Assembly: GCF_000711895.1 (NCBI RefSeq) | Contig: NZ_JONO01000006.1 | Coordinates: forward strand, 1 to 64,000 | From: Photorhabdus australis DSM 17609 | GTDB taxonomy: Bacteria > Pseudomonadota > Gammaproteobacteria > Enterobacterales > Enterobacteriaceae | Direction: 5' to 3' | DNA: 64,000 nucleotides | In this document: positions 46,097 through 57,620 of the stretch, piece by piece | Position numbering within the stretch: the stretch's first letter is position 1 | Layout: each line of letters opens with the position of its first letter | The notes under the pieces: generated by a model | What the model was told of the DNA's origin: nothing | Databases searched by the model: none | Seen by the model: only the letters and a program-made list of their open reading frames with translations | Translations under genes and position numbers: made by a program

Positions 46097-48073
46097 ATGA
46101 GCTATCAGGTACTTGCCCGTAAGTGGCGCCCACAAATATTCTCTAATGTGATTGGCCAGGAACACGTCCTGACTGCGTTAGCTAATGGCCTTGCCCATGG
46201 TCGGCTTCATCACGCTTACTTGTTTTCTGGCACCAGAGGCGTCGGAAAAACGACAATTGCCCGTTTGTTTGCCAAGGGATTGAATTGCGAAACAGGTATT
46301 ACTGATAAGCCTTGTGGTAAATGTGCTAATTGTCTTGAAATTGAACAAGGGCGGTTTGTTGATCTGATTGAAATTGATGCTGCTTCCCGTACCAAAGTTG
46401 AAGATACGCGTGAATTGCTGGATAACGTGCAATATGCTCCAACTCACGGGCGTTTCAAAGTCTATCTGATTGATGAAGTGCATATGCTTTCTCGTCACAG
46501 CTTCAATGCATTATTGAAAACGTTGGAAGAGCCACCTGAGCATGTGAAATTTTTACTGGCTACAACTGATCCGCAGAAATTGCCAGTGACCATTCTATCT
46601 CGTTGTTTACAGTTCCATCTCAAAGCGTTGGATATTGCTCAAATAAGCGATCAGCTTGAGCGTATACTTAAAGCTGAACATTTAGAGAGTGACAGCCGCG
46701 CCCGCCAGCTTTTGGCTCGTGCTGCTGATGGTAGTATGCGTGATGCCCTAAGTCTGACCGATCAGGCTATTGCTATGGGACAAGGGCAAGTAACGGCTGA
46801 AATAGTCAGCCAAATGCTGGGGACGCTAGATGATGAACAGCCTTTATCAATTATTGAAGCATTGGTTCGGGCTGATGGTCAGCAGGTTATGGCATTGGTG
46901 GAGCAAGTTGCTTTACGGGGTACTGATTGGGAAAATTTGTTGGTAGAAACTCTTTCATTGCTACATCGTATTGCAATGATTCAATTGTTACCTTCTCAAT
47001 CAGAGATCGGTCCTTCTTCAATTGAAGGTCGTTTGCGGATATTAGCAAAGGCTATCTCACCGGAAGATTTGCAACTTTATTATCAAACGTTACTGATTGG
47101 TCGTAGAGATCTGGTGTATGCGCCAGAGCGTAGAATGGGTGTTGAAATGGCTTTACTCAGGGCTTTAGCATTTCATCCAAAGACAATCATAGAAGAAGTT
47201 TCTGTACCGGTGGTACAACCTGCGGTTACGCCGTCCACCGTAGCACAGCAGCAACATGATCACCAGAAGGAGATACCTTCTACTAATCATGTTAGTGAAC
47301 AGTTACAGATGGATAGAACTTCTCGGAAAGAATCTCAGATACCCCAGGCACTTGTATCTAGCCCGACTGCGCAACTATTGAAAGCAAGGAATGCGTTATC
47401 CCGGCAACAAGAGCAAATACCACCAAAAAAGCCTGAACCGGCTACGTCTGTTAAGACGAGGCCGGCGACTTCGGCACTGGAACGGCTTGCCGCAGTGTCA
47501 GGGCAACGACCTCAATCATCAATTGCTAAAACTCAGGAAAACAAGCCCGAGAAAAAAGAGGCTTACCGTTGGCGTGCTAAGAATATTGAGCAAAAACCAG
47601 AAACTTATGTGGCGACACCAAAAGCTTTAAGGACAGCGTTGGAACATGAGAAAACACCAGAGCTGGCAGAAAAATTAGCGGAAGAATCTAAACAAAGAGA
47701 TGCATGGGCCGCGGAAGTTGATAAACTTAAAATTCCTAAGCTGGTGCAACAATTAGCATTAAATGCGTTCAAAGAGCAGGTTAGTGGTAATCAGATCTGC
47801 CTACACTTACGTTCGAGTCAGCGTCACCTTAATTCCGCTTTTGCACAAAAGTCATTAACGGAAGCGTTAAGCGAGTTGTATGGTGCAACGGTTGAATTAA
47901 GCATTATTGAAGATGATAATCCGGCGGAAAAAACCCCGTTGGAATGGCGACAAGCCATTTATGAAGAGAAGTTGGCACAAGCTCGCCAATCAATTATTGC
48001 GGATAAAACTATTCAGACATTGCAGCAGGTATTTGATGCTGAACTGGATGAAGAGAGTATCCGACCGGTCTAA
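46097..48073 (+). CDS. dnaX: DNA polymerase III tau and gamma subunits
   Basis: This is the clamp-loader ATPase and replisome organiser (tau, 658 residues). It has a RecQ-like AAA+ module with Walker A GTRGVGKTT (about 45-53), four zinc-ligand cysteines (CETG, CGKCANC), Walker B VYLIDEVHM and SRC sensor-1 (SRCLQF). A linker and the C-terminal tau-specific region that binds DnaB and the alpha subunit follow. A slippery site at 47425 allows production of the shorter gamma (446 residues). It starts an operon with ybaB and recR. Confidence 0.97.
   Translation: MSYQVLARKWRPQIFSNVIGQEHVLTALANGLAHGRLHHAYLFSGTRGVGKTTIARLFAKGLNCETGITDKPCGKCANCLEIEQGRFVDLIEIDAASRTKVEDTRELLDNVQYAPTHGRFKVYLIDEVHMLSRHSFNALLKTLEEPPEHVKFLLATTDPQKLPVTILSRCLQFHLKALDIAQISDQLERILKAEHLESDSRARQLLARAADGSMRDALSLTDQAIAMGQGQVTAEIVSQMLGTLDDEQPLSIIEALVRADGQQVMALVEQVALRGTDWENLLVETLSLLHRIAMIQLLPSQSEIGPSSIEGRLRILAKAISPEDLQLYYQTLLIGRRDLVYAPERRMGVEMALLRALAFHPKTIIEEVSVPVVQPAVTPSTVAQQQHDHQKEIPSTNHVSEQLQMDRTSRKESQIPQALVSSPTAQLLKARNALSRQQEQIPPKKPEPATSVKTRPATSALERLAAVSGQRPQSSIAKTQENKPEKKEAYRWRAKNIEQKPETYVATPKALRTALEHEKTPELAEKLAEESKQRDAWAAEVDKLKIPKLVQQLALNAFKEQVSGNQICLHLRSSQRHLNSAFAQKSLTEALSELYGATVELSIIEDDNPAEKTPLEWRQAIYEEKLAQARQSIIADKTIQTLQQVFDAELDEESIRPV
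47425..47465 (+). promoter_or_regulatory. Programmed -1 ribosomal frameshift site of dnaX
   Basis: The heptamer A-AAA-AAG at 47425-47431 is in the correct phase (CCA AAA AAG). A -1 slip reads AAA AAA GCC TGA, so gamma ends after one new residue (446 residues). A nested downstream stem (CCGGC 47438-47442 with GCCGG 47461-47465, and CGTCT 47445-47449 with AGACG 47454-47458) can stimulate slippage, as in E. coli. Confidence 0.9.
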
Positions 48074-48111
48074 CCGCTGCAATCTGTACCTGTTGTACGA
48101 TGTAGCTATAG

Positions 48112-48455
<344 letters not shown>

Positions 48456-48456
<1 letters not shown>

Positions 48457-49061
48457 TGCAAACCAGTCCTCTCCTTGAATCCTTGATGGAAGCATTGCGC
48501 TGTTTGCCAGGAGTTGGCCCTAAATCTGCACAGCGGATGGCTTTTCATTTGTTACAGCGTGATCGCAGCGGTGGAATGCGTTTGGCTCAGGCATTGACAA
48601 AAGCGATGTCGGAAATTGGACATTGTCAGTATTGCCGTACTTTTACTGAACAGGAACAGTGTACGATTTGTGCCAACTCACGCCGTCAGCAAAATGGTCA
48701 AATTTGTGTGGTTGAAAGTCCCGCGGATATTCATGCTATTGAGCAAACTGGTCAGTTTGCTGGTCGCTACTTTGTGTTGATGGGACATCTATCTCCGCTG
48801 GACGGTATTGGCCCGATGGATATTGGGTTGGATCGTCTTGAGGAACGTCTTTCTACTGAAGTGATTTCAGAGGTCATTCTGGCGACCAATCCGACAGTGG
48901 AAGGAGAGGCAACTGCTAATTATATTGCAGAGATGTGCGCCCAGTATGAGGTAACTGCAAGCCGTATTGCTCATGGTGTACCGGTTGGTGGTGAACTGGA
49001 AATGGTAGATGGCACAACTTTGTCACATTCACTTGCTGGGCGGCAGAAGATTACTTATTAA
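48456..49061 (+). CDS. recR: RecR, recombination mediator
   Basis: RecR with RecO/RecF loads RecA on gapped DNA. The 201 residues (E. coli 201) contain a helix-hairpin-helix start ([17 protein letters not shown]), a C4 zinc finger ([16 protein letters not shown]), a Toprim domain ([12 protein letters not shown]) and a C-terminal Walker B-like region. It is the last gene of the dnaX operon. Confidence 0.97.
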
Positions 49062-49230
49062 TTTTCTGCTAATGTCTTACGGTTTTATCTGGCTGGAAAA
49101 ATATTGTTGTGTATCCTGTTATACATCAAACCGTAAAGACTTTAAGGCGCTGCATTTATGCAGCGTATCCTATAACTTGTTTAAATAATTAACTTATTCA
49201 CTCTATTTCACACTCTTTTGAATAACCTAA

Positions 49231-49259
49231 CTTGAAATTTAGTTTATTTATCCCCATCT
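49231..49259 (+). promoter_or_regulatory. Sigma-32 heat-shock promoter of htpG
   Basis: CTTGAAA (49231-49237), 14 bp, then CCCCATCT (49252-49259) is a near-perfect sigma-32 promoter. Transcription would begin near 49266, giving a leader of about 173 nt that contains the whole ERIC element. Confidence 0.9.
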
Positions 49260-49282
49260 GAATTTCATCGTCTGATTTTATC

Positions 49283-49409
49283 TATACCCAATAGATTTCA
49301 AGATGCATCGCGACGGCAAGGGAGCGAATCCCCGGGAGCATAGCTAACGATGTGACCGGGGTGAGTGAGTGCAGCCAACAAAGAGGCAACTTGAAAGATA
49401 ACAGGTATA
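49283..49409. repeat. ERIC element, copy 2, in the htpG leader
   Basis: This 127-bp element has the same core and inverted ends (TATACCC...GGTATA) as copies at 2010 and 59424, with few differences (for example GCATCGCG for GGATCGCG). It lies between the sigma-32 promoter and the htpG start codon (30 bp away), so it is transcribed in the sense direction into the mRNA leader. Confidence 0.92.
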
Positions 49410-49438
49410 TCTGAACTGGATTTAGATTGAGGTAACAA

Positions 49439-51337
49439 ATGAGTATGAAAGGTCAGGAAACCCGTGGATTTCAATCTGAAGTAAAACAACTTCTGCAATT
49501 AATGATCCATTCACTCTATTCCAATAAAGAGATTTTTCTTCGTGAGCTAATCTCAAACGCTTCTGATGCTGCTGACAAATTACGTTTCCGCGCATTATCT
49601 GCCCCGGATCTTTATGAAAACGATGGTGAACTGCGTGTTCGCCTCTCTTTTGATAAAGAAAAGAGAATTATTACGATTAGTGATAATGGTATTGGTATGA
49701 CCCGTGATGAAGTAATTGATAATCTTGGGACTATTGCTAAATCGGGCACAAAAGCTTTTCTGGAATCTATTGGTTCAGATCAGGCGAAAGATAGCCAGCT
49801 AATTGGTCAATTTGGTGTTGGTTTTTACTCTGCGTTTATTGTAGCGGACAAAGTCACTGTGTGTACCCGTGCGGCAGGTGCTTCAACCGATCAAGGCGTA
49901 TTCTGGGAATCGGTTGGTGAAGGCGACTACACTATCGCTGATATTGAAAAAGAAACTCGCGGTACAGAGATCACTCTTCATTTACGTGAAGGGGAAGATG
50001 AATTCCTGAATGACTGGCGTTTGCGTTCTGTTATCAGCAAATATTCTGACCATATTGCTCTGCCAGTTGAAATTGAAACTAAAAATAAAAGTGAAGAAGA
50101 AGGCGAAGAAGACACCGTAACCTGGGAGAAGATTAATAAAGCCCAGGCTTTATGGACCCGTAGTAAATCTGAAATTACAGATGAAGAATACAAAGAGTTC
50201 TACAAACACATCTCTCATGATTTTGCTGATCCGATGATCTGGAGTCATAATCGTGTAGAAGGTAAACAGGAATATACCAGCATGCTCTATATTCCATCCC
50301 AGGCTCCGTGGGATATGTGGAACCGTGAGCATAAGCACGGATTGAAACTGTATGTCCAACGCGTGTTTATCATGGATGATGCAGAACAGTTCATGCCAAA
50401 CTATTTGCGCTTTGTTCGTGGTCTGATTGATTCCAATGATTTGCCGCTGAATGTTTCTCGAGAAATTCTACAAGACAACTCTATTACCCGTAATTTGCGT
50501 AATGCGTTGACCAAACGTGCATTACAGATGCTGGATAAATTGTCAAAAGATGATGCAGAGAAATACCAGCAATTTTGGCAACAGTTTGGCTTGGTGATGA
50601 AAGAAGGTCCGGCAGAAGATAACACTAACAAAGAAGCTATTGCTAAATTGCTACGTTTTGCTTCTACCCATAATGATAGCTCTGCCCAGACAATTTCTTT
50701 GGAAGAGTATGTTAGTAGAATGACGGAAGGTCAGGATAAAATCTACTACATCACTGCGGACAGTTATGCTGCGGCGAAAAATAGCCCGCACTTGGAATTG
50801 TTCCGTAAGAAAGGTATCGAAGTCCTGCTACTGTCAGATCGTATAGATGAATGGATGATGAGCTATCTTACTGAGTTTGATAGTAAGAAATTCCAGTCAG
50901 TCAGTAAAGCTGATGAATCTTTGAATAAACTGGCAGATGAAAACAAAGCTGAGCAGGAAGAGGCTGAAAAGCAACTAGAGCCATTTGTTGAACGAGTGAA
51001 AACATTACTTGGCGATCGGGTAAAAGAGGTCAAACTAACTTACCGCCTAACTGATACTCCGGCAATTGTGACAACAAATGCGGATGAAATGAGTACACAG
51101 ATGGCGAAATTGTTTGCTGCGGCTGGTCAGCAGGTACCGGAAGTTAAATACAATTTTGAACTGAATCCTGAGCATCAATTAGTAAAACTAGCGGCTGATA
51201 TTAGTGATGAAACTCAGTTTGCTGATTGGGTTGAATTACTGTTTGATCAGGCATTATTTGCTGAGCGTGGCACATTAGAAGATCCAAATCAGTTTATCCG
51301 TCGTATGAATCAGCTATTACTGTCTGGAAAAGCTTGA
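49439..51337 (+). CDS. htpG: HtpG, Hsp90 chaperone
   Basis: This is the bacterial Hsp90 (632 residues, E. coli 624). It has the GHKL ATPase domain ([40 protein letters not shown]), a middle domain with the catalytic-Arg region (LNVSREILQ) and a C-terminal dimerisation domain. GAGG lies before the ATG; an internal ATG two codons later matches the E. coli start. It is heat-inducible through the sigma-32 promoter and has an ERIC element in its leader. Confidence 0.97.
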   Translation: MSMKGQETRGFQSEVKQLLQLMIHSLYSNKEIFLRELISNASDAADKLRFRALSAPDLYENDGELRVRLSFDKEKRIITISDNGIGMTRDEVIDNLGTIAKSGTKAFLESIGSDQAKDSQLIGQFGVGFYSAFIVADKVTVCTRAAGASTDQGVFWESVGEGDYTIADIEKETRGTEITLHLREGEDEFLNDWRLRSVISKYSDHIALPVEIETKNKSEEEGEEDTVTWEKINKAQALWTRSKSEITDEEYKEFYKHISHDFADPMIWSHNRVEGKQEYTSMLYIPSQAPWDMWNREHKHGLKLYVQRVFIMDDAEQFMPNYLRFVRGLIDSNDLPLNVSREILQDNSITRNLRNALTKRALQMLDKLSKDDAEKYQQFWQQFGLVMKEGPAEDNTNKEAIAKLLRFASTHNDSSAQTISLEEYVSRMTEGQDKIYYITADSYAAAKNSPHLELFRKKGIEVLLLSDRIDEWMMSYLTEFDSKKFQSVSKADESLNKLADENKAEQEEAEKQLEPFVERVKTLLGDRVKEVKLTYRLTDTPAIVTTNADEMSTQMAKLFAAAGQQVPEVKYNFELNPEHQLVKLAADISDETQFADWVELLFDQALFAERGTLEDPNQFIRRMNQLLLSGKA

Positions 51338-51362
51338 TTTAGTTATATTCTGGTAACGATTG

Positions 51363-51406
51363 TAAACCACGCCTTCGGTAGTGAGATGAGGCGTGGTTTA
51401 TTTTTT
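51363..51406 (+). terminator. Intrinsic terminator after htpG
   Basis: A perfect 12-bp stem TAAACCACGCCT/AGGCGTGGTTTA with a 14-base loop is followed by six T. Confidence 0.93.
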
Positions 51407-51493
51407 GCAAAAAAATATCACGAAATCGTTTACCTGTTTCCTTGAGCGAACCCCATGCCAAATGGTATGGTGATTCGTTTTCTTAAAATATAA

Positions 51494-52177
<684 letters not shown>

Positions 52178-52182
52178 TTCTT

Positions 52183-52206
52183 AAAAGGCGGCTTTAAGCT
52201 GCCTTA
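52183..52206 (+). terminator. Hairpin terminator after adk
   Basis: Stem AAGGCGGCTT/AAGCTGCCTT (one G-T pair, very short loop) lies 6 bp past the adk stop, followed by AATCTTATATT, a poor T-tract. Confidence 0.6.
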
Positions 52207-52346
52207 ATCTTATATTATTTCTTTACTATTTCAGCTAATTAGCTGGTTTTTATTTAGTGTTTTCGTAGATAAACATGATTTTCATCCGTATTTTATTGTG
52301 TTAGGGTTCTCACTAATGAAAACAATAAGGAATCGGAATCGGCATA

Positions 52347-53330
52347 ATGAGCAGCAGCGATAGGTATGGCGTTTTATTAGTTAATCTTGGCACTCCTGAT
52401 CAGCCGACAACTGCGGCTATAAAGCGTTACTTAGCCGAGTTTCTTAGTGATAAAAGAGTTGTAGATGTTTCCAGACTAATTTGGAAGCCAATATTATATG
52501 GTGTTATTTTGCCTTTACGTTCCTCACGTGTGGCAAAGTTATATCAGAAAATCTGGACTGATGAAGGTTCTCCTCTGTTAGTATATAGCCGTCGTCAGCA
52601 GAAATTATTGGCGGAAAAATTGGTCGATATTCCTATTGAACTAGGAATGAGTTATGGTTCTCCATCTATTGAACAAGCAATTGACAATCTGCTCAGGCAG
52701 GATGTTGAACAATTGATTGTTTTACCACTTTATCCCCAGTATTCTTGTTCCACATCTGCGGCTGTATTTGATGGTATCAGTCTGGCATTACAGAAGTACC
52801 GTACTATTCCTGGAGTCCACTTTATTCGCAGCTATGCTGATCACCCGGCTTATATTTCTGCACTGAAGGAGACAATTGAGAAGAGTTTTTATGAGCATGG
52901 TCAACCGGATAGATTATTGCTTTCCTATCATAGTATTCCGCAACGTTTTGTTGATACTGGTGATATTTATGCCGAGCAATGTAAGTTAACAACACGATTG
53001 CTAAAGCAAGCTATTCATTATCCGGCAGAACAAGTCATGATGGCTTATCAGTCGCGTTTTGGTCGAGAACCATGGTTGATGCCATTCATGGATCAGACGA
53101 TGAAATCATTGCCTGATCAGGGAATAAAACATATTCAGGTACTTTGTCCCGGTTTTTCATCTGATTGTTTGGAAACGCTGGAAGAGATAAAGCAGCAAAA
53201 TAAGGAGATATTTCTTGATGCGGGTGGAGAGAAATTTGAATATATTCCTGCGCTTAACGACAACAGCGGTCATATTGTGCTGTTTGAAGCATTAGTGAAC
53301 AGCATTGTCAGAGGTAAAGTTGAGTCGTGA
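52347..53330 (+). CDS. hemH: Ferrochelatase
   Basis: HemH inserts Fe(II) into protoporphyrin IX, the last step of haem synthesis. The 327 residues (E. coli 320) carry the N-terminal [12 protein letters not shown], the core LPLYPQYS, the catalytic His in [11 protein letters not shown] and the C-terminal [14 protein letters not shown] motif. It follows adk as in E. coli; aes, which E. coli has next, is replaced by a wzz-type gene. Confidence 0.97.
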   Translation: MSSSDRYGVLLVNLGTPDQPTTAAIKRYLAEFLSDKRVVDVSRLIWKPILYGVILPLRSSRVAKLYQKIWTDEGSPLLVYSRRQQKLLAEKLVDIPIELGMSYGSPSIEQAIDNLLRQDVEQLIVLPLYPQYSCSTSAAVFDGISLALQKYRTIPGVHFIRSYADHPAYISALKETIEKSFYEHGQPDRLLLSYHSIPQRFVDTGDIYAEQCKLTTRLLKQAIHYPAEQVMMAYQSRFGREPWLMPFMDQTMKSLPDQGIKHIQVLCPGFSSDCLETLEEIKQQNKEIFLDAGGEKFEYIPALNDNSGHIVLFEALVNSIVRGKVES

Positions 53331-53505
53331 TGGAATTAATCTATCATTAGGATGAATTGATTCTTTAGTGGTATATTCTTACGTAAATGCCCATCTATCT
53401 GAACTGCTTGCTTTAGGATAAATGAAATTAACCATAAAGGTGCAGTGGGATGATGTTTTGTAGAGCAATGAGTAACACAGCCATATTTGAATTTGGATAT
53501 AAATA

Positions 53506-54609
53506 ATGATTAATAAACCGGTTAAAAGCACTAACTTCAATGAAGAATACTTTAATTATTACAATTCAAAACAAGACGATGAAATCGATTTGTTTGAGTT
53601 ATTTTCTGTTTTATTTCAATCAAAGTTATTGATTATTGCTGTTACTATCGTTTTTGCTGTTATTGGTTTTGTAGCGACATCATTGATGCCACAAAAATGG
53701 ACTAGTTCAGCTTCAGTTATTCAACCTCAACTTGAAGAAATACAGCCACTTAAAAATATCCTGACTACGTTAGAGGTTTTAAATTTACAACCATCGGTAA
53801 CTTCATCATCGTTGTATCATAATTTTTTGAATAATTTTAATTCACGGGTTTTACGGGAAGAATATCTGATTAATACGGAATATTTTAAAAATCTGGTAGC
53901 TAAATCAGATGATCATTCACCACTTGCAAAAAGAAAACTTATTGAAAAAATTGTAAATGATAATATTTCATCTGCTTCAAAAGTGGAAAAAGATAATGAC
54001 GATGGTGAGGTTAAACTGGCTTTCAGTGCAGAGACTGCTGAAGATGCATATAACCTGCTAAATGGTTACATTAACTATGCATCGTCTATTGTCCGTGACC
54101 AAGTGAAAAACGAATTGGGTGATATGGTTAAACAGAAGCTTGCTTACTCTGATGGTTTATATCAGCTTGATTTAAACCGCGTGAGTAATATACAGAGAGC
54201 TAATATTGAGCGACTGAAACATGCATTGTCCATTGCTAATTCAGCGGGAATTAAAAAACCTATTTCTAGTGAAGGTGCAATGATCAAAGACGATCCAGAT
54301 TATTCTATTGCTTTAGGTTCTGATGCATTGCAGAGGAAGTTAAAAATTACGGAAGAAATTAAAGATCCAGCCTCAGTTGATGCTGATTTACGTAACCGTA
54401 TGTTCTATATACATGAACTTAAATCACTTAAAATAGATAAAGTTGATTTCCAACCGTTCAGATATATGCAGGCTCCTTATGAACCAACAGCGAAGGATTC
54501 GCCTAAGCGCTTACTTATCTTAGTAGGTAGTGCCTTTATCGGACTGATCCTGTCTGTAATTTTCGTTATGATTCGTCACATGGTGCGCAGTCGTCAACAA
54601 GTGGCTTAA
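53506..54609 (+). CDS. Wzz/FepE-type polysaccharide chain-length regulator
   Basis: This is an inner-membrane polysaccharide co-polymerase (367 residues). It has a short cytoplasmic start with DEIDLFELFSVLFQSK, TM1 (about 43-62), a long periplasmic helical domain and TM2 (about 343-363), preceded by the proline-glycine-type motif (APYEPTAKDSPKRLLI). Such proteins set O-antigen or related chain length. There is no polysaccharide cluster next to it, as is usual for FepE-like genes. The specific polymer is unknown. The promoter lies in the 175 bp after hemH. Confidence 0.85.
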   Translation: MINKPVKSTNFNEEYFNYYNSKQDDEIDLFELFSVLFQSKLLIIAVTIVFAVIGFVATSLMPQKWTSSASVIQPQLEEIQPLKNILTTLEVLNLQPSVTSSSLYHNFLNNFNSRVLREEYLINTEYFKNLVAKSDDHSPLAKRKLIEKIVNDNISSASKVEKDNDDGEVKLAFSAETAEDAYNLLNGYINYASSIVRDQVKNELGDMVKQKLAYSDGLYQLDLNRVSNIQRANIERLKHALSIANSAGIKKPISSEGAMIKDDPDYSIALGSDALQRKLKITEEIKDPASVDADLRNRMFYIHELKSLKIDKVDFQPFRYMQAPYEPTAKDSPKRLLILVGSAFIGLILSVIFVMIRHMVRSRQQVA

Positions 54610-54709
54610 ATGTTCTCTGGCAGCAAGTGTCATTGTGACACTTGCTGCTTGTCTGTTTTTATTATGCTAATATGCTGCATCTTTATGTCCCTCATAGCAT
54701 CAATCAAAT

Positions 54710-56020
54710 ATGAAATTCCCTGGTAAACGTAAATCAAAACACTATTTTCCTGTCAGCCTGCGTGATCCCTTACTCCAGCCAATTAAAGACATGATGGATA
54801 GTGAGAATAATCGGGCTTATATCGTTGGTATCGATCAGACATTAGTGGATATTGAAGCGAAAGTAGACGAAGATTTTATCCGGCGTTATAACCTTAGCCA
54901 GGGGCACTCATTGGTTATTGAAGATGATGTAGCTGAAACCTTGTATAAAGAACTTACTGATAATAATCTTATTAGCCATGAATTTGCTGGTGGAACTATC
55001 GGTAATACCCTCCATAATTACTCAGTTCTTGCTGATGATCGCTCCGTTTTACTGGGAGCTATGTGTAACAATATTCAGATTGGCAGCTATGCTTATCGCT
55101 ATTTATGTAATACCTCTAGCCGTACTGATCTAAATTATTTGCAAGGTGTAGATGGAGCAATTGGCCGTTGTTTTACTTTGGTAACAGAAAATGGTGAACG
55201 GACTTTTGCCATCAGTCCCGGACAAATGAATCAACTTAAGCCTGAGAGTATTCCTGAACAGATTATTGCTGAAGCTTCAGCTTTGGTATTGACCGCTTAT
55301 TTGGTTCGTTGCAGACCAGGAGAGCCGATGCCTGAGGCAACAATGAAAGCTATTGAATATGCGAAAAAACATAGTGTTCCTGTCGTTTTGACTTTGGGGA
55401 CAAAGTATGTGATTGCTGATGATCCACAATGGTGGCGTGATTTTCTGGCTGAGAATATTTCTGTTCTGGCAATGAATGAAGATGAAGCTTATGAGCTTAC
55501 TGGTTTCAGTGATCCGTTACTGGCTTCAGATATGGCATTAAATTGGGTAGATTTAGTTTTGTGTACTGCTGGCCCAGCTGGATTATATATGGCAGGTTAT
55601 ACCGAAGAAGATTATAAGCGTCAGACAACTCATCCATTGTTACCGGGTGCGATTGCTGAATTTAACCGTTATGAATTTAGCCGTGCTATGCGTAAATCTG
55701 ATTGTCAGTCTCCTATGAAGGTTTATTCTCATATTGAACCTTATATGGGGGGACCAGAAAAAATTATGAATACCAATGGTGCAGGTGATGGTGCTCTATC
55801 TGCTTTATTGCATGATATAACGGCTAACAATTATCACAGAACGAATGTGCCGAATTCCAGTAAGCATGTTCGTACTTACTTGACATATTCATCTCTTGCT
55901 CAAGTTTGTAAATATTCAAACAGGGTCAGTTATCAGGTATTGAGTCAGCATTCTCCACGATTAAGTCGTGGTTTGCCGGAAAAAGAAGATAGCCTGGAAG
56001 AGTCTTACTGGGAAAGATAA
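54710..56020 (+). CDS. gsk: Inosine/guanosine kinase
   Basis: This PfkB-family nucleoside kinase phosphorylates guanosine and inosine for purine salvage (436 residues, E. coli 434). The N-terminal substrate-binding segment has the GGTIGNTLHNYSVL motif, and the anion-hole/catalytic motif NTNGAGDGALSALL is near residue 355. It lies 100 bp after the wzz-type gene and ends with two strong hairpins. Confidence 0.96.
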   Translation: MKFPGKRKSKHYFPVSLRDPLLQPIKDMMDSENNRAYIVGIDQTLVDIEAKVDEDFIRRYNLSQGHSLVIEDDVAETLYKELTDNNLISHEFAGGTIGNTLHNYSVLADDRSVLLGAMCNNIQIGSYAYRYLCNTSSRTDLNYLQGVDGAIGRCFTLVTENGERTFAISPGQMNQLKPESIPEQIIAEASALVLTAYLVRCRPGEPMPEATMKAIEYAKKHSVPVVLTLGTKYVIADDPQWWRDFLAENISVLAMNEDEAYELTGFSDPLLASDMALNWVDLVLCTAGPAGLYMAGYTEEDYKRQTTHPLLPGAIAEFNRYEFSRAMRKSDCQSPMKVYSHIEPYMGGPEKIMNTNGAGDGALSALLHDITANNYHRTNVPNSSKHVRTYLTYSSLAQVCKYSNRVSYQVLSQHSPRLSRGLPEKEDSLEESYWER

Positions 56021-56051
56021 TTTAATAATATTAGCGAAATCTGCTATAAAT

Positions 56052-56078
56052 CCTGGCCCTATGTCCGATAGGGCCAGG
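56052..56078 (+). terminator. Hairpin after gsk
   Basis: A perfect 11-bp stem CCTGGCCCTAT/ATAGGGCCAGG with a 5-base loop is followed by AGCATTTTCTT. It is probably the gsk terminator. Confidence 0.75.
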
Positions 56079-56112
56079 AGCATTTTCTTACAAGAAATTT
56101 GTTGGCACGAAC

Positions 56113-56137
56113 ACCTCGGTGGATTCAGCACCGAGGT
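56113..56137. terminator. Second hairpin downstream of gsk
   Basis: A 9-bp stem ACCTCGGTG/CACCGAGGT with a 7-base loop, followed by CTTTA. It may be a backup terminator for gsk, or serve the convergent DUF2938 gene. Confidence 0.45.
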
Positions 56138-56269
56138 CTTTAAGCAGGTTTATTTGTGAACACTGGACACGTTCACTTCTGGGGACTGCCCAGTATAAGA
56201 AGACTTTTCTAGCACCAATATGATAGTGAGCTCGCTCCTATGTTGATCTGGTTTAATCGATAAGTTTAC

Positions 56270-56758
56270 TTATGTGAAAAATTCATTAATAATCAATGAA
56301 CTAAGGTAAATCCCTACCCCAAAACTAGTGTGTGCGACCAAACTGCGCAGACGGGCTACATTAGGCTGTGGTGTTTTAGCCGCAGCAAATCCAAACCCAA
56401 ATCCAGGCTGCATCAGAAAAAATGGGGCGATTGTGCTAATGATCCCCATGGCCAGGGCAGGTAAAAGGGTCGGATTTTCCAGCCAGGATTGACCTATTAT
56501 GATAATAAATAGTAGGGAAAAAAATACGCCAATAATATAGTGCGCTGTCCAGCCGAGGACTTTTTCACCTCTGATTGGGGTTGCTTGAATAATGGTATGG
56601 TGAACAAATTTGCCGCCCGGCATGTGTCCAAGCCAGCGTCCAACCAGTTGATAATTAAGGGAGGGAATATTGAATAGGCGTTTTTGTACTATTGCCCAAA
56701 GATCCATAATCAAGGTAGCACCGATTCCTATTATCACTGCGTGCAGTAGTATATCCAT
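56270..56758 (-). CDS. DUF2938 family membrane protein
   Basis: The 162-residue integral membrane protein has four hydrophobic segments. Conserved features are MDLWAIVQKRL, the histidine-containing GHMPGGKFVHHTI and WTAHYIIGVFFSLLF segments, and PGFGFGFAAAKTP. The function is unknown. It is divergent from the ArsR-rhodanese gene, so the two may form a regulated pair; a role in sulfur or redox stress is a guess based only on that partner. Confidence 0.85.
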   Translation of the reverse strand: MDILLHAVIIGIGATLIMDLWAIVQKRLFNIPSLNYQLVGRWLGHMPGGKFVHHTIIQATPIRGEKVLGWTAHYIIGVFFSLLFIIIIGQSWLENPTLLPALAMGIISTIAPFFLMQPGFGFGFAAAKTPQPNVARLRSLVAHTSFGVGIYLSSLIINEFFT

Positions 56759-56917
56759 TTGACACTTCCAGGTAATTGAAAGAAATATAGAACATGCTTT
56801 GTAATAAACTAGGTTGAAAAATAGCAGAAAAAAATGACCACACGCTGGGTAGCTCGAGCAACCTTTGATATGATCATGTTCAACTATTATATTGAATGAT
56901 GGAGCAATGAAAACAGT

Positions 56918-57589
56918 ATGTCAATATTCAATGATAATGCTCAACGACAGCTCTTTGACGAGTTGGCGGAGGTAGCCCGAATTCTGGGAAATACGCACCG
57001 TCTGATGCTATTGGAACATATTGCTCAGGGAGAAAGGCCGGTAGAACGGCTGGCAGAGCTAACTGGACTGACAATAGCTAATTCGTCACAACATCTTCAG
57101 CATCTTAAGCGAGCAGGTTTTGTGCAGTCACGTCGGGAAGGTAAGAACGTTTACTATCGTTTGAGTAACGGTCCGGTACAAAATCTACTGGTGGCGCTCC
57201 ATCAGTATGTTGAATATAGGAATAGTGAGATAGCAGCATTTATCGCCGATACGTTTAACCGACAAGAGCATTTGGAGTCGATTTCACGTGAAGAATTGTT
57301 TCAAAGACTTAATCTGGGGGATGTTACCTTACTGGATGTTCGTCCTACGGAAGAGTTCGTTTCTGGGCATCTTCCTGGGGCTATCAATATTCCAGCTGAA
57401 GAACTTGAGGGGCGTTTGTCAGAACTGCCTAAAGAGCAAGAAATTGTGGCTTATTGCCGCGGACCATATTGTGTACTTTCCCTTAATGCAATGAAGATGC
57501 TGCGATCAAAGGGGTTTCTTGCGCGTCGTTTGGAAGAGGGATTTCCAGCCTGGAAAGCAGCTGGGTTCGAGGTACAGAATGACAGGTAG
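56918..57589 (+). CDS. ArsR-family regulator fused to a rhodanese domain
   Basis: The 223 residues combine an N-terminal ArsR winged HTH (about 10-95: LGNTHRLMLLEHIAQ, then SSQHLQHLKRAGFVQSRREG) with a C-terminal rhodanese domain (about 118-218). The rhodanese active-site Cys is in AYCRGPYCV. No ELCVCDL-type metal site is present in the HTH helix, so sulfur-species sensing through the rhodanese half is more plausible than metal sensing. It probably regulates itself and the divergent DUF2938 gene. Confidence 0.88.
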   Translation: MSIFNDNAQRQLFDELAEVARILGNTHRLMLLEHIAQGERPVERLAELTGLTIANSSQHLQHLKRAGFVQSRREGKNVYYRLSNGPVQNLLVALHQYVEYRNSEIAAFIADTFNRQEHLESISREELFQRLNLGDVTLLDVRPTEEFVSGHLPGAINIPAEELEGRLSELPKEQEIVAYCRGPYCVLSLNAMKMLRSKGFLARRLEEGFPAWKAAGFEVQNDR

Positions 57590-57620
57590 GTAGCTTTTCA
57601 CGTTTACCCGCCTGTCATGG

